Positions 36,012 to 47,530 of a stretch of DNA of 64,000 bases are shown here, piece by piece. A model generated the notes under the pieces. That model saw only the letters and a list, made by a program, of their open reading frames with translations. It was not told the DNA's origin and did not search any database. A program made the translations under genes and the position numbers. Position 1 is the stretch's first letter. Each line of letters opens with the position of its first letter. Source of the stretch: Tetracentron sinense (lineage: Eukaryota > Streptophyta > Magnoliopsida > Trochodendrales > Trochodendraceae). The stretch covers positions 16,616,547 to 16,680,546 of the forward strand of contig CM026556.1 of NCBI GenBank assembly GCA_015143295.1. The letters are read 5' to 3'.

Positions 36012-39000
36012 GAACCTTACTAGTCAATGGATGTTTGGCTAAAGTGTTGATCGACACCGGGTCTACTCACTAATTTGTCTCGCCGAGTTTTTCCCAACGC
36101 TTTTCTATGGAGCCTAGTCAATTGGAACCGAAGTTATTCATTTCGACTCCTCTCAGCAAAATGGTAGTGGTAGATAGCATTTCCAAAGGTAGTACAGTCC
36201 AAGTTGGAAGCCATGAATTGGTAGTCGATCTCATTGTCCTTGGATTCCAGGACTTCAACGTTATCTTGGGAATGGATTAGTTGGCAGCGCATCATGGGCA
36301 TGTGGCTTGCTTTGAGAAAATGATACTCTTCAGGCCGATAGAAGGGAAGCCATTTCATTTTCAGGGGTTGAGAAGTAAAGATATTGCCAGCTATGCAGCA
36401 TTAAGCCTTGCGAACCCCGAGGCAAAGGACTCTTCGACTATTCTGGTGGTGAGTGAATTCCTGGATGTGTTTCCAGAGGAGTTGCCAGGGTTGCCTCCAG
36501 ACAGGGAGATTGAGTTTGTGATCAAGCTTGCACCAGACACAGCTCCCATCTTCCGAGCTCCGTATAGGATGGCCCCGATTGAACTCAAGGAGTTGAAGAC
36601 ATAGTTAGAGGAGATGCAAGGCCTTGGTTTCATTCAACCAAGTGTCTCACCATGGGGTGCCCCGGTTTCATTTGTCAAGAAGAAGGATGGCTCGATGCGG
36701 ATGTGCATCGATTACCGACAGTTGAACAAGCTCACTATAAAGAATAGGTATCCATTGCCTAGGATTGATGACCTGTTCGATTAGTTAAAGGGAGCGAGAT
36801 TTTTCTCAAAGATTGATCTTCGATTGGGTTATCACCAATTGAGGATTAAGGCTGAAGATGTTCCCAAAACTACTTTCAAGATCGGTATGGACATTACGAG
36901 TTCTTGGTGATGCTTTTTGGTCTCATGAATGCGTCGGCAGCTTTTATGGATCTGATGAACTAGGTGTTCCGGCCATACCTGGATTGATGTGTGATCGTGT
37001 TTGCCGATGACATCCTGATATATTCCCAATCACGGGAAGATCACGTGCGAGACCTTCACCTTGCTTTGGAAATGTTAAGAGAGAACAAGTTGTATGTCAA
37101 ATTAAGCAAGTGTGAGTTTTGGTTGGAAGAGGTGGCATTTCTAGGCCACATTGTCTCTGCGGAAGGCATTTCGATAGATCCAAAGAAGATAGAGGCAGTT
37201 ATGAGTTGGACGAGGCCCAAGAGTGCCACAGAGATACGTAGTTTCCTTGGATTGGCAGGCTATTACAGGAGATTCGTAGAGGGTTTCTTCAGCCTTGCAG
37301 CACCACACTTACCTGACAAGGAAAAATGCAAAATTTATATGGAGTGATAAGTTCGAGATTAGCTTCACTGAGCCGAAGAAGCGGCTTACCACGGTCCCCG
37401 TCCTTACGGTGCCATCCGGATGTGGTGGGTATGAGGTGTATAGTGATGCCTCGCACGTGGGGCTTGGGTGTGTCCTAACGCAGCACAAGAAGGTCATTGC
37501 CTATCCATCAAGGCAATTGAAGGAGCATGAAAAGAATTACCCCACACACTACCTAGAGCTTACTGCAGTCGTGTTTGCACTCAAGATTTGGCGTCATTAC
37601 CTTTACGGGAAAGAGTTCTATGTATTCACGAATCACAAGAGCCTCAAGTACCTCTTTTTCCAAAAGGAGCTAAATCTACTGCAACGGCATTGGATGAATT
37701 TTTGAAAGACTATAAATCCACCATCCAATACCACCCGGGCAAAGTAAATGTAGTGGCGGACGCTTTGAGTAGAAAACCTCCAATTTTGTTGGCTCACATG
37801 TTGGTGCGGGAGTGGAGACTATTGGAAGATTTGGCTAATCTGGATATTAGTGTGAATGAGTCTATCCGCAGTCCTGTTTTGGCAAATATCACAGTTCGGC
37901 CATACATTAGAGATTTGATCCAAGAGTTTCAGGCCACGGATGCTGACTTGTTGGCTTTCTGGGACAAGGAAGTTGCCAAGGGTAGTGAGGACTTCTCTCC
38001 CACTAGCCGAGGTGCTATTACGTTCAGGGGAAGATTGTGTGTTCCGGCCAATGCGGATCTACGGAGAGAGATTATGGATGAAGCCCACCGTTCGAAGTAC
38101 ACAGTGCATCCTGGGGGTACAAAGATGTACCGGAACCTCAAGGGATACTTTTGGTGGCGAAACATGAAGAGGGATGTTGCAGAATATGTATCGCAATGCT
38201 TGGTGTGCCAACAAGTGAAAGCAGAGCTCTTGAGACCGACGGGTCTATTACAGTCTCTCTCGATTCCTGAGTGGAAATGGGAGCACATCTCCATGGACTT
38301 CATAGTTGGCTTGCCAAAGAAGGAAAGGAACTCTGATGCAATTTGGGTGGTAGTAGACCATTTGACAAAGTCCTTGCACATCTTGCCATACCGAACTACG
38401 TTCAACTCGAGTCAATTAGATGCGTTGTATATCAAGGAGATCATTCGGTTGCACAAGGTGCCAGTCAGTATTGTGTCAAATCGGGATCCAAGAATTACGT
38501 CCAGGTTCTGGAAGAGTTTTCAGGATGCCATGGGTTCCCGACTTGATTTCAGCACCGCTTTTCATCCACAGACGGATGGACAAACCGAGAGGGTGAATCA
38601 AATTATCGAAGACATGCTTCGAGCTTGTATGCTAGATTTCAAGGGCGGTTGGGAAGAGCACTTGCCTTTGGTTGAGTTCGTCTACAATAATAGCTACTTG
38701 ACGAGCATCCAAATGGCACCATTTGAGGCCTTGTATGGCCGAAGCTGCAGGTCTCCTCTCTACTGGGATGAGGTAGGAGAGATAAAAGTGTTAGGTCCGG
38801 AGTTGATCGAGCAAACTGCGAATAAGGTTAAGATCATCCAGGATAGTTGAAGGCCACTCAAAATCGTCAAAAGAGCTATGCGGATACTCGCCGCAGGGAC
38901 TTGGAATTCCAGGTTGGGGATCAAGTCTTTGTGAAAGTATCTCCTAGCAAAGGAATTATGAGATTTGGCAAAAGAGGCAAGCTTAGTCCTCGGTATGCTG

Positions 39001-39332
39001 GGCCGTTTGAGATTATCACGCGAGTTGGTGAAGTTGCTTACAGGGTAGCTCTTCCACCTCACATGGCCACAGTTCACAACGTCTTCCATGTGTCTATACT
39101 TCGGAAGTACATTGTGGACCCTTCGCATGTTATAGACTTTGAACCATTCGAAATCCGAGAGGATCTCAACTTGGCTGAAAAGCCGGTTCACATATTGGAT
39201 CGGAGAGATCAAGTCCTTTGCAACAAAACTATCCCGTTAGTTCTTGTGCAATGGCAACATCATGCTCGAGAAGAAGCCACGTGGGAGCGTGAGGCCGAAT
39301 TCAAAGCGAAGTATCCTGAATTGTTTGAATGA
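36012..39332 (+). pseudogene. pol of element B: protease, RT, RNase H, integrase, chromodomain
   Basis: Protease is at about 36030-36290 (VLIDTGST); RT at about 36450-37250; RNase H at about 37430-37790 ([22 protein letters not shown]). Integrase is at about 38080-38850, with zinc-binding [17 protein letters not shown]...[10 protein letters not shown] and core SMDFIVGLPK, FHPQTDGQTERVNQ. The C-terminal chromodomain-like end is at about 39150-39332 (ILDRRDQVL, LVLVQWQHH, EEATWERE, YPELFE), typical of Tekay/Del. A broken fossil with several breaks. Confidence 0.92.
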
Positions 39333-39405
39333 GTTGTGTATGCGACATGTAATTTTTTTTGGTTTTGTAATGCTAGTATCTTCAAAATTCCGAGGATGAA
39401 ATTTT

Positions 39406-39421
39406 TGTAAGGGGGGGAGGA
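39406..39421 (+). promoter_or_regulatory. polypurine tract of element B
   Basis: GTAAGGGGGGGAGGA directly precedes the 3' LTR, the same tract as in element A. Confidence 0.85.
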
Positions 39422-41649
39422 TGTAGAACCTCGGAACTTTTTGTATATGTCTTGGTATGTGTGTCAAGACATGATGCCTATGTAATCTCCAATTCCATGA
39501 AATGAGAATTTGGAACATTTGAGAATTTTGCTTTGGTGTTATAAAATAATGAAATAAAATAATTAATAATGTTCTGTAGCCTTAGAAAGGTCCTAGGCGT
39601 GTTTAAAAGAGGTCAAAAGGGAAGTAGGATGAGTCCAACTAGTAGGAATGGATGAAAAATGGACTTAGTGTAGAAATTTGCAAAGCACCGATCGCTTGGT
39701 CCATATTGGCGATCAATCGGTCCACAACCGATCGATTGGTAGCTATCGACTGGTGCATTTTTTGGTATGGGGAAAAATTCCAGATAGCATGTTTTTGACC
39801 GATCACCCAGTCAAAACACCTCTCGCTCGGTAGGCGACCGATCGCTCGGTATTAACCACCGATCGCTCGATCTTTCGCGTTTTACAGAATTCAATAATGG
39901 CTTTTTCGTCTTTGGGGCGTTATGCTCTTGCCTATTAAGGCTTGCCCGAGCCTTTTGGGTTTCATAAACCCTAAGTAAGGCATTTTGAGAGAAAGGGAGA
40001 GAGGAGAAAGGGGATTTTAACCTAGGGTTTTCATTTGGAAAGGAATCAAAGGTTTTGAAAACTCGAGATCACCACAAGCTTAGATTTCCTCAACTCACCG
40101 TCCAAGCACTCGAGGAGCACGTTCTTCAAGCTAGGGCAGCGACTCCATGCGCGTTTTGGAGGGTTTTTTCTCGCTTCTTCAAGGTCAGTACCTTATGCTA
40201 CCCTCCTAGTTCATATCCTCCATTGTTCTTCCCTTTTTTATTGTTTTTCCTAAAGTGTGAACCTAATAGGAGATAAATGGTTGTGTGAGAATGGATGTTG
40301 GGCGATGGATGCCATGTGAATGTGTTGTGATGAATGGAATGGGAAGGGTATTTTACCAATAATAAACACACATGTATGTTATGAACATAAACCCACCTAG
40401 AAAAGCATGGTGTAGGCTTTAACAAATAATGTACACACCACATGTTTGATGAAATGCCAAGGTGAAGAAAATGAGTTGTAAATCGAGAAATGCATGTTTA
40501 AAAGCGTATGAAATTGCTAGGGTTTATGATAGTGTGATTAATTGCTTTCTCTAAATGGCATAAATAATTACTTGTTTAAATTAATAATATTCTTTGTATT
40601 GTTGAAATCTCAAATGTCATATTTAATTTCAAGTGAAAGTATGTACACGATTCCACGAGCACGGCATGCAGACATGGTTTACCGGCGTTTTTCAAGAATA
40701 AGGATGTTAGAGGTAGGACATATCTTACGAAAATTTTTGCCTCGCTTTTGACAAGGGGACAAGAACAAGCATTGCATAGGAGGGAGTTTACACTTCCCTC
40801 CCTTCCAAGAGGAGTCTCCCCTCACTCACAAGTGCATATCATTGAAAGAAGAGTCTCCCTTCCCTCTCAAGTGCATGTCATTAGAAGATGGGTCTCCCCT
40901 CCCTCCTAAGTGCATCTCACAAGCGCATCTCACAAGTTATATGAGCATGTTTAAATTCCAAGCAAGCACGCATGACATGACACGCTCGACAAGATCAAGC
41001 AAGACAGACATGACAAGTTTTACAAGCACGAAAAGAGTATTTTAAGTCAAGTCAAGTGCACGATGATTTCAAGGGTTTTCTAGGTTTTCATGTGATGCAA
41101 GCATGAATATAAACTGTTTTACTTTCCTGTTATTATATGAATTGCTTCATGCTTATCTCTGTTGTCATTATGCTATGACTGTTGGTTAGCATTTGGTACA
41201 CGCTAAGTATTCCATGCTCAGCCGTACGTTTATGTCTACAGGTACTGAGGGAGCTGCCGCTCCTTTCGACATCTGTGCCCCTAGCCCTTGGGTAAAAGAG
41301 GAGTACGTTGAGGAACCTACGGAGGAACCTCATGTAGACAAGTACTACTAGGGATAGATTCTAGGTGATTGTGGGTGAGCTTGAGAGAGTATATTTCATG
41401 TATTTTGGTGGGCATGTCCGCACTTTCTTCTGTGATTTCATTTTGTTCAAACTTGGATCATGTATATATGTACTTAGAGGTTTGGTTACTCTTCCGTTGT
41501 GCTATGTAGTTTATGTTTCTGCCATTATCGTTCTCTATTGTATATGCTCCAGGTATTTTTGTAGGATGGTTTGCCAAGCAAGTCATGTGAGTCATGACAA
41601 GTCGTCCAAGATTCACTCTAACTCCTAGGGTGGGTTTTGGGTCGCGACA
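39422..41649 (+). repeat. 3' LTR of element B
   Basis: The 2228-bp LTR carries CGATCG palindromes (39687-39872), minisatellite (40768-40915), hairpin (41202-41222), the micro-ORF, and a GTGGGCATGTCCGC form of the second hairpin (41408-41421). Confidence 0.92.
41232..41351 (+). CDS. LTR-borne acidic micro-ORF, element B 3' LTR (39 codons)
   Basis: It reads MSTGTEGAAAPFDICA, then PSPWVKEEYVEEPTEEP, ending KYY and TAG. It shares MSTG with the B 5' copy, where the other families have MSAG. Confidence 0.45.
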   Translation: MSTGTEGAAAPFDICAPSPWVKEEYVEEPTEEPHVDKYY

Positions 41650-41814
41650 GCATCTTTCACAGATTTTTAACAAATTCTTATATTACTAACCATCGAATCA
41701 CTGTTACTCGCATGGTTTTTCCAAACATGTTCGATGGAGATTCTGGCCATAACCACCAGAAAAGGAAATCTGGAGAGGATTTGAAGATGTATTCGGACTA
41801 TTTTCTATGAGAAA

Positions 41815-42170
41815 AAGCCAAAGAAGCAACATCACCAAGCCCCAAAGCTCCTCAGTTTCGCCGACGACGAAGACGAGTCCCCATCTTGTCCATTCGCAAA
41901 ACCCCATCATCCGATAGAGAAAAACCCTCTTCTCATATCACCAAATCCTCATCTTCACACAAGATTACCGCCACGAAAGACCATGTCTCATCCTCACCTC
42001 ATTCACTTCCTTCCAATGTTCAATCCCAAGCCGGCAAGTATACCAAAGAGAAACTTCAAGAGCTTTAGAAGAACACATGCACACACGCCGGCTCCCGACA
42101 ACCTCCGCCTGAATACAAACCTTCCCTAGAACCGTCGTCGTCGTCCTGAAAGGCATTGTCAAGCCTGTTT
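41815..42170 (+). pseudogene. captured fragment of a plant ILP1/GCFC (PAXBP1-like) gene
   Basis: Three colinear stretches resemble the N-terminal region of plant ILP1, the homologue of PAXBP1/GC-rich-sequence DNA-binding factor: QAPKLLSFADDEDE (41842-41883), QAGKYTKEKLQEL (about 42027-42065) and VVVVLKGIVKP (42134-42166). They are in three different reading frames, and an in-frame TAG ends the middle one, so the piece is non-functional. There is no visible intron between them. It lies inside the CACTA borders near the right end, so it was probably carried by the transposon. ILP1 is a nuclear protein linked to splicing and endoreduplication. Identification is from memory of the motifs. Confidence 0.5.
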
Positions 42171-42479
42171 CCACCGTCATAGTCTCTCTTCCTCAACACG
42201 AATACACAGATCAGTCTCAGACAACTCCTGGCCATGAACAAGGGGTTGTTTGGGTCAGGTTCCAAAGGTGAGATCTGCCACCGACGGCAGACCTGAGATC
42301 TAGAAGCGCAGCTTTGTCTGAAGCTAGATCTGATTTTCTAGGATGATCAACAAAGCGGGTGCATTGGTGAGTAGTTCGGAGTCACCACAAACCCTCTCTC
42401 ATGAATGGAAAGTGCGAAAAAGGGAAAGAGTGGGAAAAAAGAAAAAAAAGGAGGGGGGGGAAGGAAAAAAAAGGAGGGG

Positions 42480-43018
42480 GAGAGTTCTCAATTATAATTC
42501 GCATCTTTAGAGACGGATTTATTTCCGTCTCTAATGGTCTTTTACTATTAGAGACAAAAATATTTTTGTTTCTAAAGGTGAATTTTTTTGTTTTATTAAA
42601 TGTCGAAATAACAATTAGAGACGGAAATGTTCCATCTCTAATGGTCTTTTACTATTAGAGATGAAAATATTTTTGTTTCTAAATGTGACTTTAATTTTTT
42701 TTTAAAATTAAATGTGAATATAAGAACTAGAGATGGAAATATTTCGTCTCTAATGGTCTTTTACTATTAGACACGAAAATATTTCTGTTTCTAAAGGTGA
42801 ATTTATTTTGTTAAAAAAAATGTAATGTCAGCATAAGAATTAGAAACAAAATATTTCCGTCTCTAATGGTCTTTTACTATTAGACACGGAAAAATATTTC
42901 CGTCTCTAATAGTCTTTTAATATTAAAGATGGAACATTAGTGATGGAACTAATTTCCGTCTCTAAAAGTGAGATATTAGAGACGGAATGGATTTCCATCT
43001 CCATTGTTTGATGTAGTG
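42480..43018. repeat. CACTA right terminal region with dense subterminal repeats
   Basis: A unit of about 100-120 bp recurs roughly five times: TTAGAGACGGAAATATTTC in one direction, GTCTCTAATGGTCTTTTACT, then the inverted form. Neighbouring inverted copies can fold into long hairpins. The terminus is GATGTAGTG, followed by duplication GTG. Confidence 0.8.
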
Positions 43019-43021
43019 GTG

Positions 43022-44855
43022 GGTCTATTTGGGGAAATCTAAATAGGAGCGAGTAGCTTAGGCAAGTGACCTTTTAGGAGTATTAATATATGGAACACTA
43101 TTATATGTAATTATTTATAATTTGGAGGATGTTTTGGGAGAGTGATTATTAGTAAACCATATGGTCCGCTATCTAGTGGACCGTCATATCCATGTGTCCC
43201 TTTTATCCCCTTTTAACTATGATTAAGGTTAGCTAACTTAAGTTTTTTTTTTTTTTTTCAAAAAACTAAGGTTGGATGAACCCTGGGGTGAGTGCAGTTA
43301 ATGGGTGTTATAAAGTACTTAGTGCAGTTTTGATGTATTCAATGGAAATCAACAAGCCTAAACCATTTGATGAAATCTCTCTCGAAATTTAATATAATTG
43401 AAAATATTACCCAATTTTAAAGGTAAATAATTTTCATTGTCTTTTTTATTTCTCATTTTTTGCACATGATTAGCAAACTGTGTCTAATATTTGGTGCAAT
43501 AGAGTCGCATTGGTACCAAGGATGGCTATCATATTAGTGCTATGATACCATTAGACAAGCAAGTTCCTTACAGGAGTAGGAAGTAAATTTACATGCAAAA
43601 CTTCATGATTGTATGCTCTTTTGATATGCAGTTTCTTTCTCCTCACCACAATATTCGTTATGATCTCAAAGATTTTCTTCGCGCCATAAGAGGGAGAATA
43701 TATAATAAAAGAAAAGTTAAACTACGCTCATTCCTCACTTAGGAATGTAAGTGAGCACTATTTAAACATGTTAAAGGCTCATTTTCGATCTTAAAGTTAC
43801 TGACACCATACTCATTGAGAACCCAACGGGATATTGTTGTTGTTGAAATGACTATCCATAAATTTACATGCAATAAGTCATAAATGATGATCTCTTTATT
43901 GTGCGCAAGAACAATAGTGGATAGGTGAGGAATCTTTCAACTTAAAAGAAGATGATGAACTTGAACCAATAAACTTTGTACAACCTTAGGAGCAACAAGT
44001 GATGGGTCAAATTAGAGATTTGTAAGCGCAAAATTCATCTTCTTTGCTTTCAAATTTCCTCCATTGTTGTATGGAGTTTATTGTTTGTTGTGGGAGACTA
44101 TCCTTCCAATCTGAGTAAACTCAGACTGTTAAATTACCTTCCCTATATTGGGAAAGAACCTCTGATTAAGATGAAAAATTAAGAAGAACAAAGATATATT
44201 GAATGAAATATTTTATTTATTCAATGGGGTTGTCCAGATCCCATGTAGGAGTTACAAGTGCCTCATTGAGGTCTTTTCAAATAAAGAAAAAGAATGGTGG
44301 CCATGTTTGAGGGCTCACCTCATATTCTCCATGTCGAGAGAGTCTTCTTCTTCACTTGCTTACTTCTTGCTTGGAGATGAGAGAGTTTTCTCTTTCTTTT
44401 ATATTTTCTTTTTTTGTCTTTCGCATGTGTTTCTTGTAAGAAACACACCTTTTATATGTTTGAGAGAGTCCTTTTTGAGACTCCCTCTTTGACTCCTTTA
44501 TTTTAGAAAAGTCAAAAAGGGCTCTCCTATTAGAGGATGTCAGCTCACGGGTCTTCCTTATCTGGGACACTCCTCAAGCTCAAGAGAATCCTCATCTTTT
44601 GAGGACTCTTGTACCAGATTTCTCCCTTTTGGGAGGGAATCCTAGTGCCTTCGAAAATGGGATGTTTCATCACATCCTTAACTAGGATATAGGACATAGT
44701 CCTAATCCTAACATAATTGTGGGGTGCCACGTCACATCCTATGGGATTTTAAAAGAGGGGATCCTTATCTTGGGATCCCCCCACGGCTTGATAGAGAACC
44801 CTTTATATGAAGGAGTCTCTGCCTCATGACAGTCAGATATTGACTGTCACCTAGG
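43022..44855. other. unassigned AT-rich sequence, possibly the far end of the Tat element
   Basis: I see no gene. It contains a T18 run (43241-43258), the hairpin GGTCCGCT-ATCT-AGTGGACC (about 43162-43181) and a GGGGATCC...GGGATCCCC inverted repeat (about 44757-44780). If the Tat element to the right is whole on this side its 3' LTR should lie here, but I cannot find its borders. Confidence 0.4.
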
Positions 44856-46130
44856 GACAGATTGACCTAGGTCAGTCCACGGATTTAAAGGGTGAGACCA
44901 TAGGTCTCACCCACGGACCAGGACAAGACCATAGGTCTTGCCTATGGATCACAGGGTGAGAGCAGGTCTCGCCCACGGACCACAGGGTCTTGCCTGTGGT
45001 CTAGGTTAGATCCAGGACATGATACTTGATCCGTGAGGATTTATCCTTAAGGATTAGACATGTGTCAGCATCTCAGAGGCTAGCACTAAATATGATCCGT
45101 GGGGGGTTTATCTTCACGGATGGGACAGGTGTCAACCTCTCGAAGGCTAGTACCAAATATGATCCATGAGGGCTTTTATCCTTAAAGATCAACACGTGTC
45201 AGTCTCTCAGAGGCTGGCACTGAAATTTGGATCTGTGAGGATTTATTCTCACAGATGAACACGTGTCAGCCTCATGGAGGCTGGCACTCCAAGTTGAATC
45301 AGTGAGATTTTGTCCTCATGGATGAACACGTGTCAACCTCATGCAGGCCAACACTCAAAGTTGGGTCGTTGAGGATTTATTCTCACGGATGAACATGTGT
45401 CAACCTCATGGAAGCCAACACTAGTTATTGGATCTATGAGATTTTGGTCCTCACGGATGAACACGTGTCAGCCTCATGAAGACTGGCACCCAATATGGAT
45501 CCGTGAGGTTTTAGTCCTCACGGATGAACACGCGTTAACCTCATGAAGGCCAACACTAAATATTGGATCCATGAGGATTTATCCTCATGGATGAACACGT
45601 GTTAGCCTCATGAAGGCTGGCATTCCAAGTTGAATCTGTGAGGTTTTGTCCTCACGGATGAACACATGTCAGTCTCATGCAGGCCAACACTCAAAGTTGG
45701 GTCTATGAGAATTTATCCTCACGAATGAACACATGTTAGCCTCATGGAGGCCAGCACTAGTTATTATACCATGAGGTTTTGGTCCTCACGGATGTGTCAG
45801 CCTCATGAAGGCTGGCAGCTAATATGGATCAATGAGGTTTCAGTCCTCACGGATGAACACGTGTTAGCCTCATAAAGGCCAACACTAAATATTGGATCCG
45901 TGAGGTTTTCGTCCTCATGGATGAACACGTGTCAGCCTCATGAAGGCTGGCACCAAATATGGATCCGTGAAGGTTTTATCCTTACGGTTGAACATGTGTC
46001 AGCCTCATAGAGGCCAACACTGAAGATTGAATCCGTGGGGTTTTAACCCTCACAGATGGGATAGATGTCAGCTTCTTTGGAAGCTGTCACTTAGGGTGGA
46101 TCCTTGAGGTTTATCCTCACGGATCAAACC
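44856..46130 (+). repeat. tandem repeat of about 67 bp with two hairpins and an ACACGTGTCA word per unit
   Basis: About 16 units run from about 45000 to 46110. Each has a stem ATCCGTGAGG/CCTCACGGAT or a variant, then GAACACGTGTCAGCC, then a second stem CAGCC/GGCTG. The left edge (44856-45000) has perfect hairpins such as GGGTGAGACC-ATA-GGTCTCACCC (44890-44912). CACGTG(T) is the core of plant G-box/ABRE elements. Tandem repeats near the 3' end are known in Tat-lineage elements. Confidence 0.85.
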
Positions 46131-46139
46131 CTACCCTGC

Positions 46140-46960
46140 TTAGCTGGGTGATTTGATACAAGCCATCAACATTTAATTCTGATAGATAAAGGTACTACGC
46201 GTGCCATAGGCACGCATGAACCTAACCGTCTCTCCGAGAGATAGTGATCAGGTGTGTGCCATTGTACACACACCTGGGTAATGGACGATGAGATTTAATT
46301 GCCCACAAATGCCCCTCAGGATCTGGATGGTTGGAGATGATCCATCCATCTAGATCCTAACATTTGGCAATGATAGTGGAGGGGCATAACCACCCTCCGC
46401 TTAGGGTGTTATTGGGAAACCCACGATGGGTTCCCTGATCGACGCGGCCTCATGATGAGGTCACCTTTGCCATTAAGGCTGAAATGGCGGGGAACATCCA
46501 TGCCATCTGGACCGTCCATTTTGAAATGGATGGTCAGGATTAGCCAAAGGGCAACCTTTATAAGGATGTCTTAGGCTTGGGGAAGAAACTTTGTCTTCCC
46601 CAACCCTTTCTTTCTTCCTTCCTTTTCCCTCTTCATCTTGAGGTGAGATTTTCACCCTGATTAGAGTTAGAAGGGAGAAGAACCAGTGTTCTTCCCAGAT
46701 TTTTTATTTACCGAGGACTATAATGAGGGTTTCAGACCTCATTCCAATGGATTGGGTGCCCATTTAGGCATCCCTTGGATCTTTTTGGTCCTGGAATCCC
46801 TTGAAATGCATTTCTTTGCATTTCTTGGGTTTTTCCAAGATCAGGGAGAGCTTGGGATGCCATTTTGGGCTCCCTACAATTTCTGGCAGGAATCCCGGTT
46901 CCAGTACCGGAATCCTTGAGTTCTCAAGTCATGGGAAACCAAACTAGAGACTCACTGCCC
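46140..46960 (+). promoter_or_regulatory. hairpin-rich segment with a promoter-like TATA box
   Basis: Perfect hairpins GCGTGCC-ATA-GGCACGC (46199-46215) and CAGGTGTGTG/CACACACCTG (46249-46276) precede TATAAGG (46559-46565) and a pyrimidine-rich run (about 46600-46635). This looks like a promoter pointing toward the plus-strand PMD-like region. That reading is inferred. Confidence 0.35.
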
Positions 46961-47530
46961 GTGGTTTATGGCCACGGACAACTTGCCCACAGGGCTTTTG
47001 TCTGTGAGCCCCAAAATTGATCCATGGATTTTATCCACGGATGCTCTTAAATTTTCTGGACTTTTGTCCGTGGACATTTTGAGTATCTGTGGATATGTTC
47101 CACGGGCCAACTGCCCACAAGACTTTTGTCCGTGAGCCTAAAATTATCCGTGGATTTTATCCACGGACGCTTTTAATATTCACGGACCATGTCCATGAAT
47201 ATTTTGAGTGTCCGTGGATATTTTCCACGAATGAGATATCGAAAAGGCTTGTCACCCCAAAATTAAAATTTTCTATTCGTGGACTTGCCCACGGATACAC
47301 CTAGTTCCCATGGACTTTTGTCCTTGCAGATTTTCAGTATCCGTGGATATTTCCCACGGATGGGCAATTCAAAGAGCCTTAACCTTTGAATTAGGAAAAC
47401 ATCCGTGAACTCACCCACGGATTCACAGGACATGAATCCTCATAAATACATCCGTGGACTTATGCACAGAGCCATATCTCTAGCATTTGTCCTTAGACAT
47501 TTGCCAGGATAATTACCTGTGGACATTTAC
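46961..47530 (+). repeat. second diverged tandem array with TCCGTGGA/TCCACGGA hairpins
   Basis: Repeated pairs of TCCGTGGAT and ATCCACGGA at 30-100 bp spacing form many short inverted repeats. The words relate to the TCCGTGAGG stem of the left array, suggesting common origin. Confidence 0.75.

Noticed and set aside
43022-44855. Search for the Tat element's 3' LTR borders
   Set aside because: No TG...CA pair with a duplication or polypurine tract could be recognised, so the left limit of that element is left open.
47089-47304. A 71-codon frame in the 46961-47530 array
   Set aside because: It translates tandem hairpin repeats (TCCGTGGA/TCCACGGA) and has no domain.
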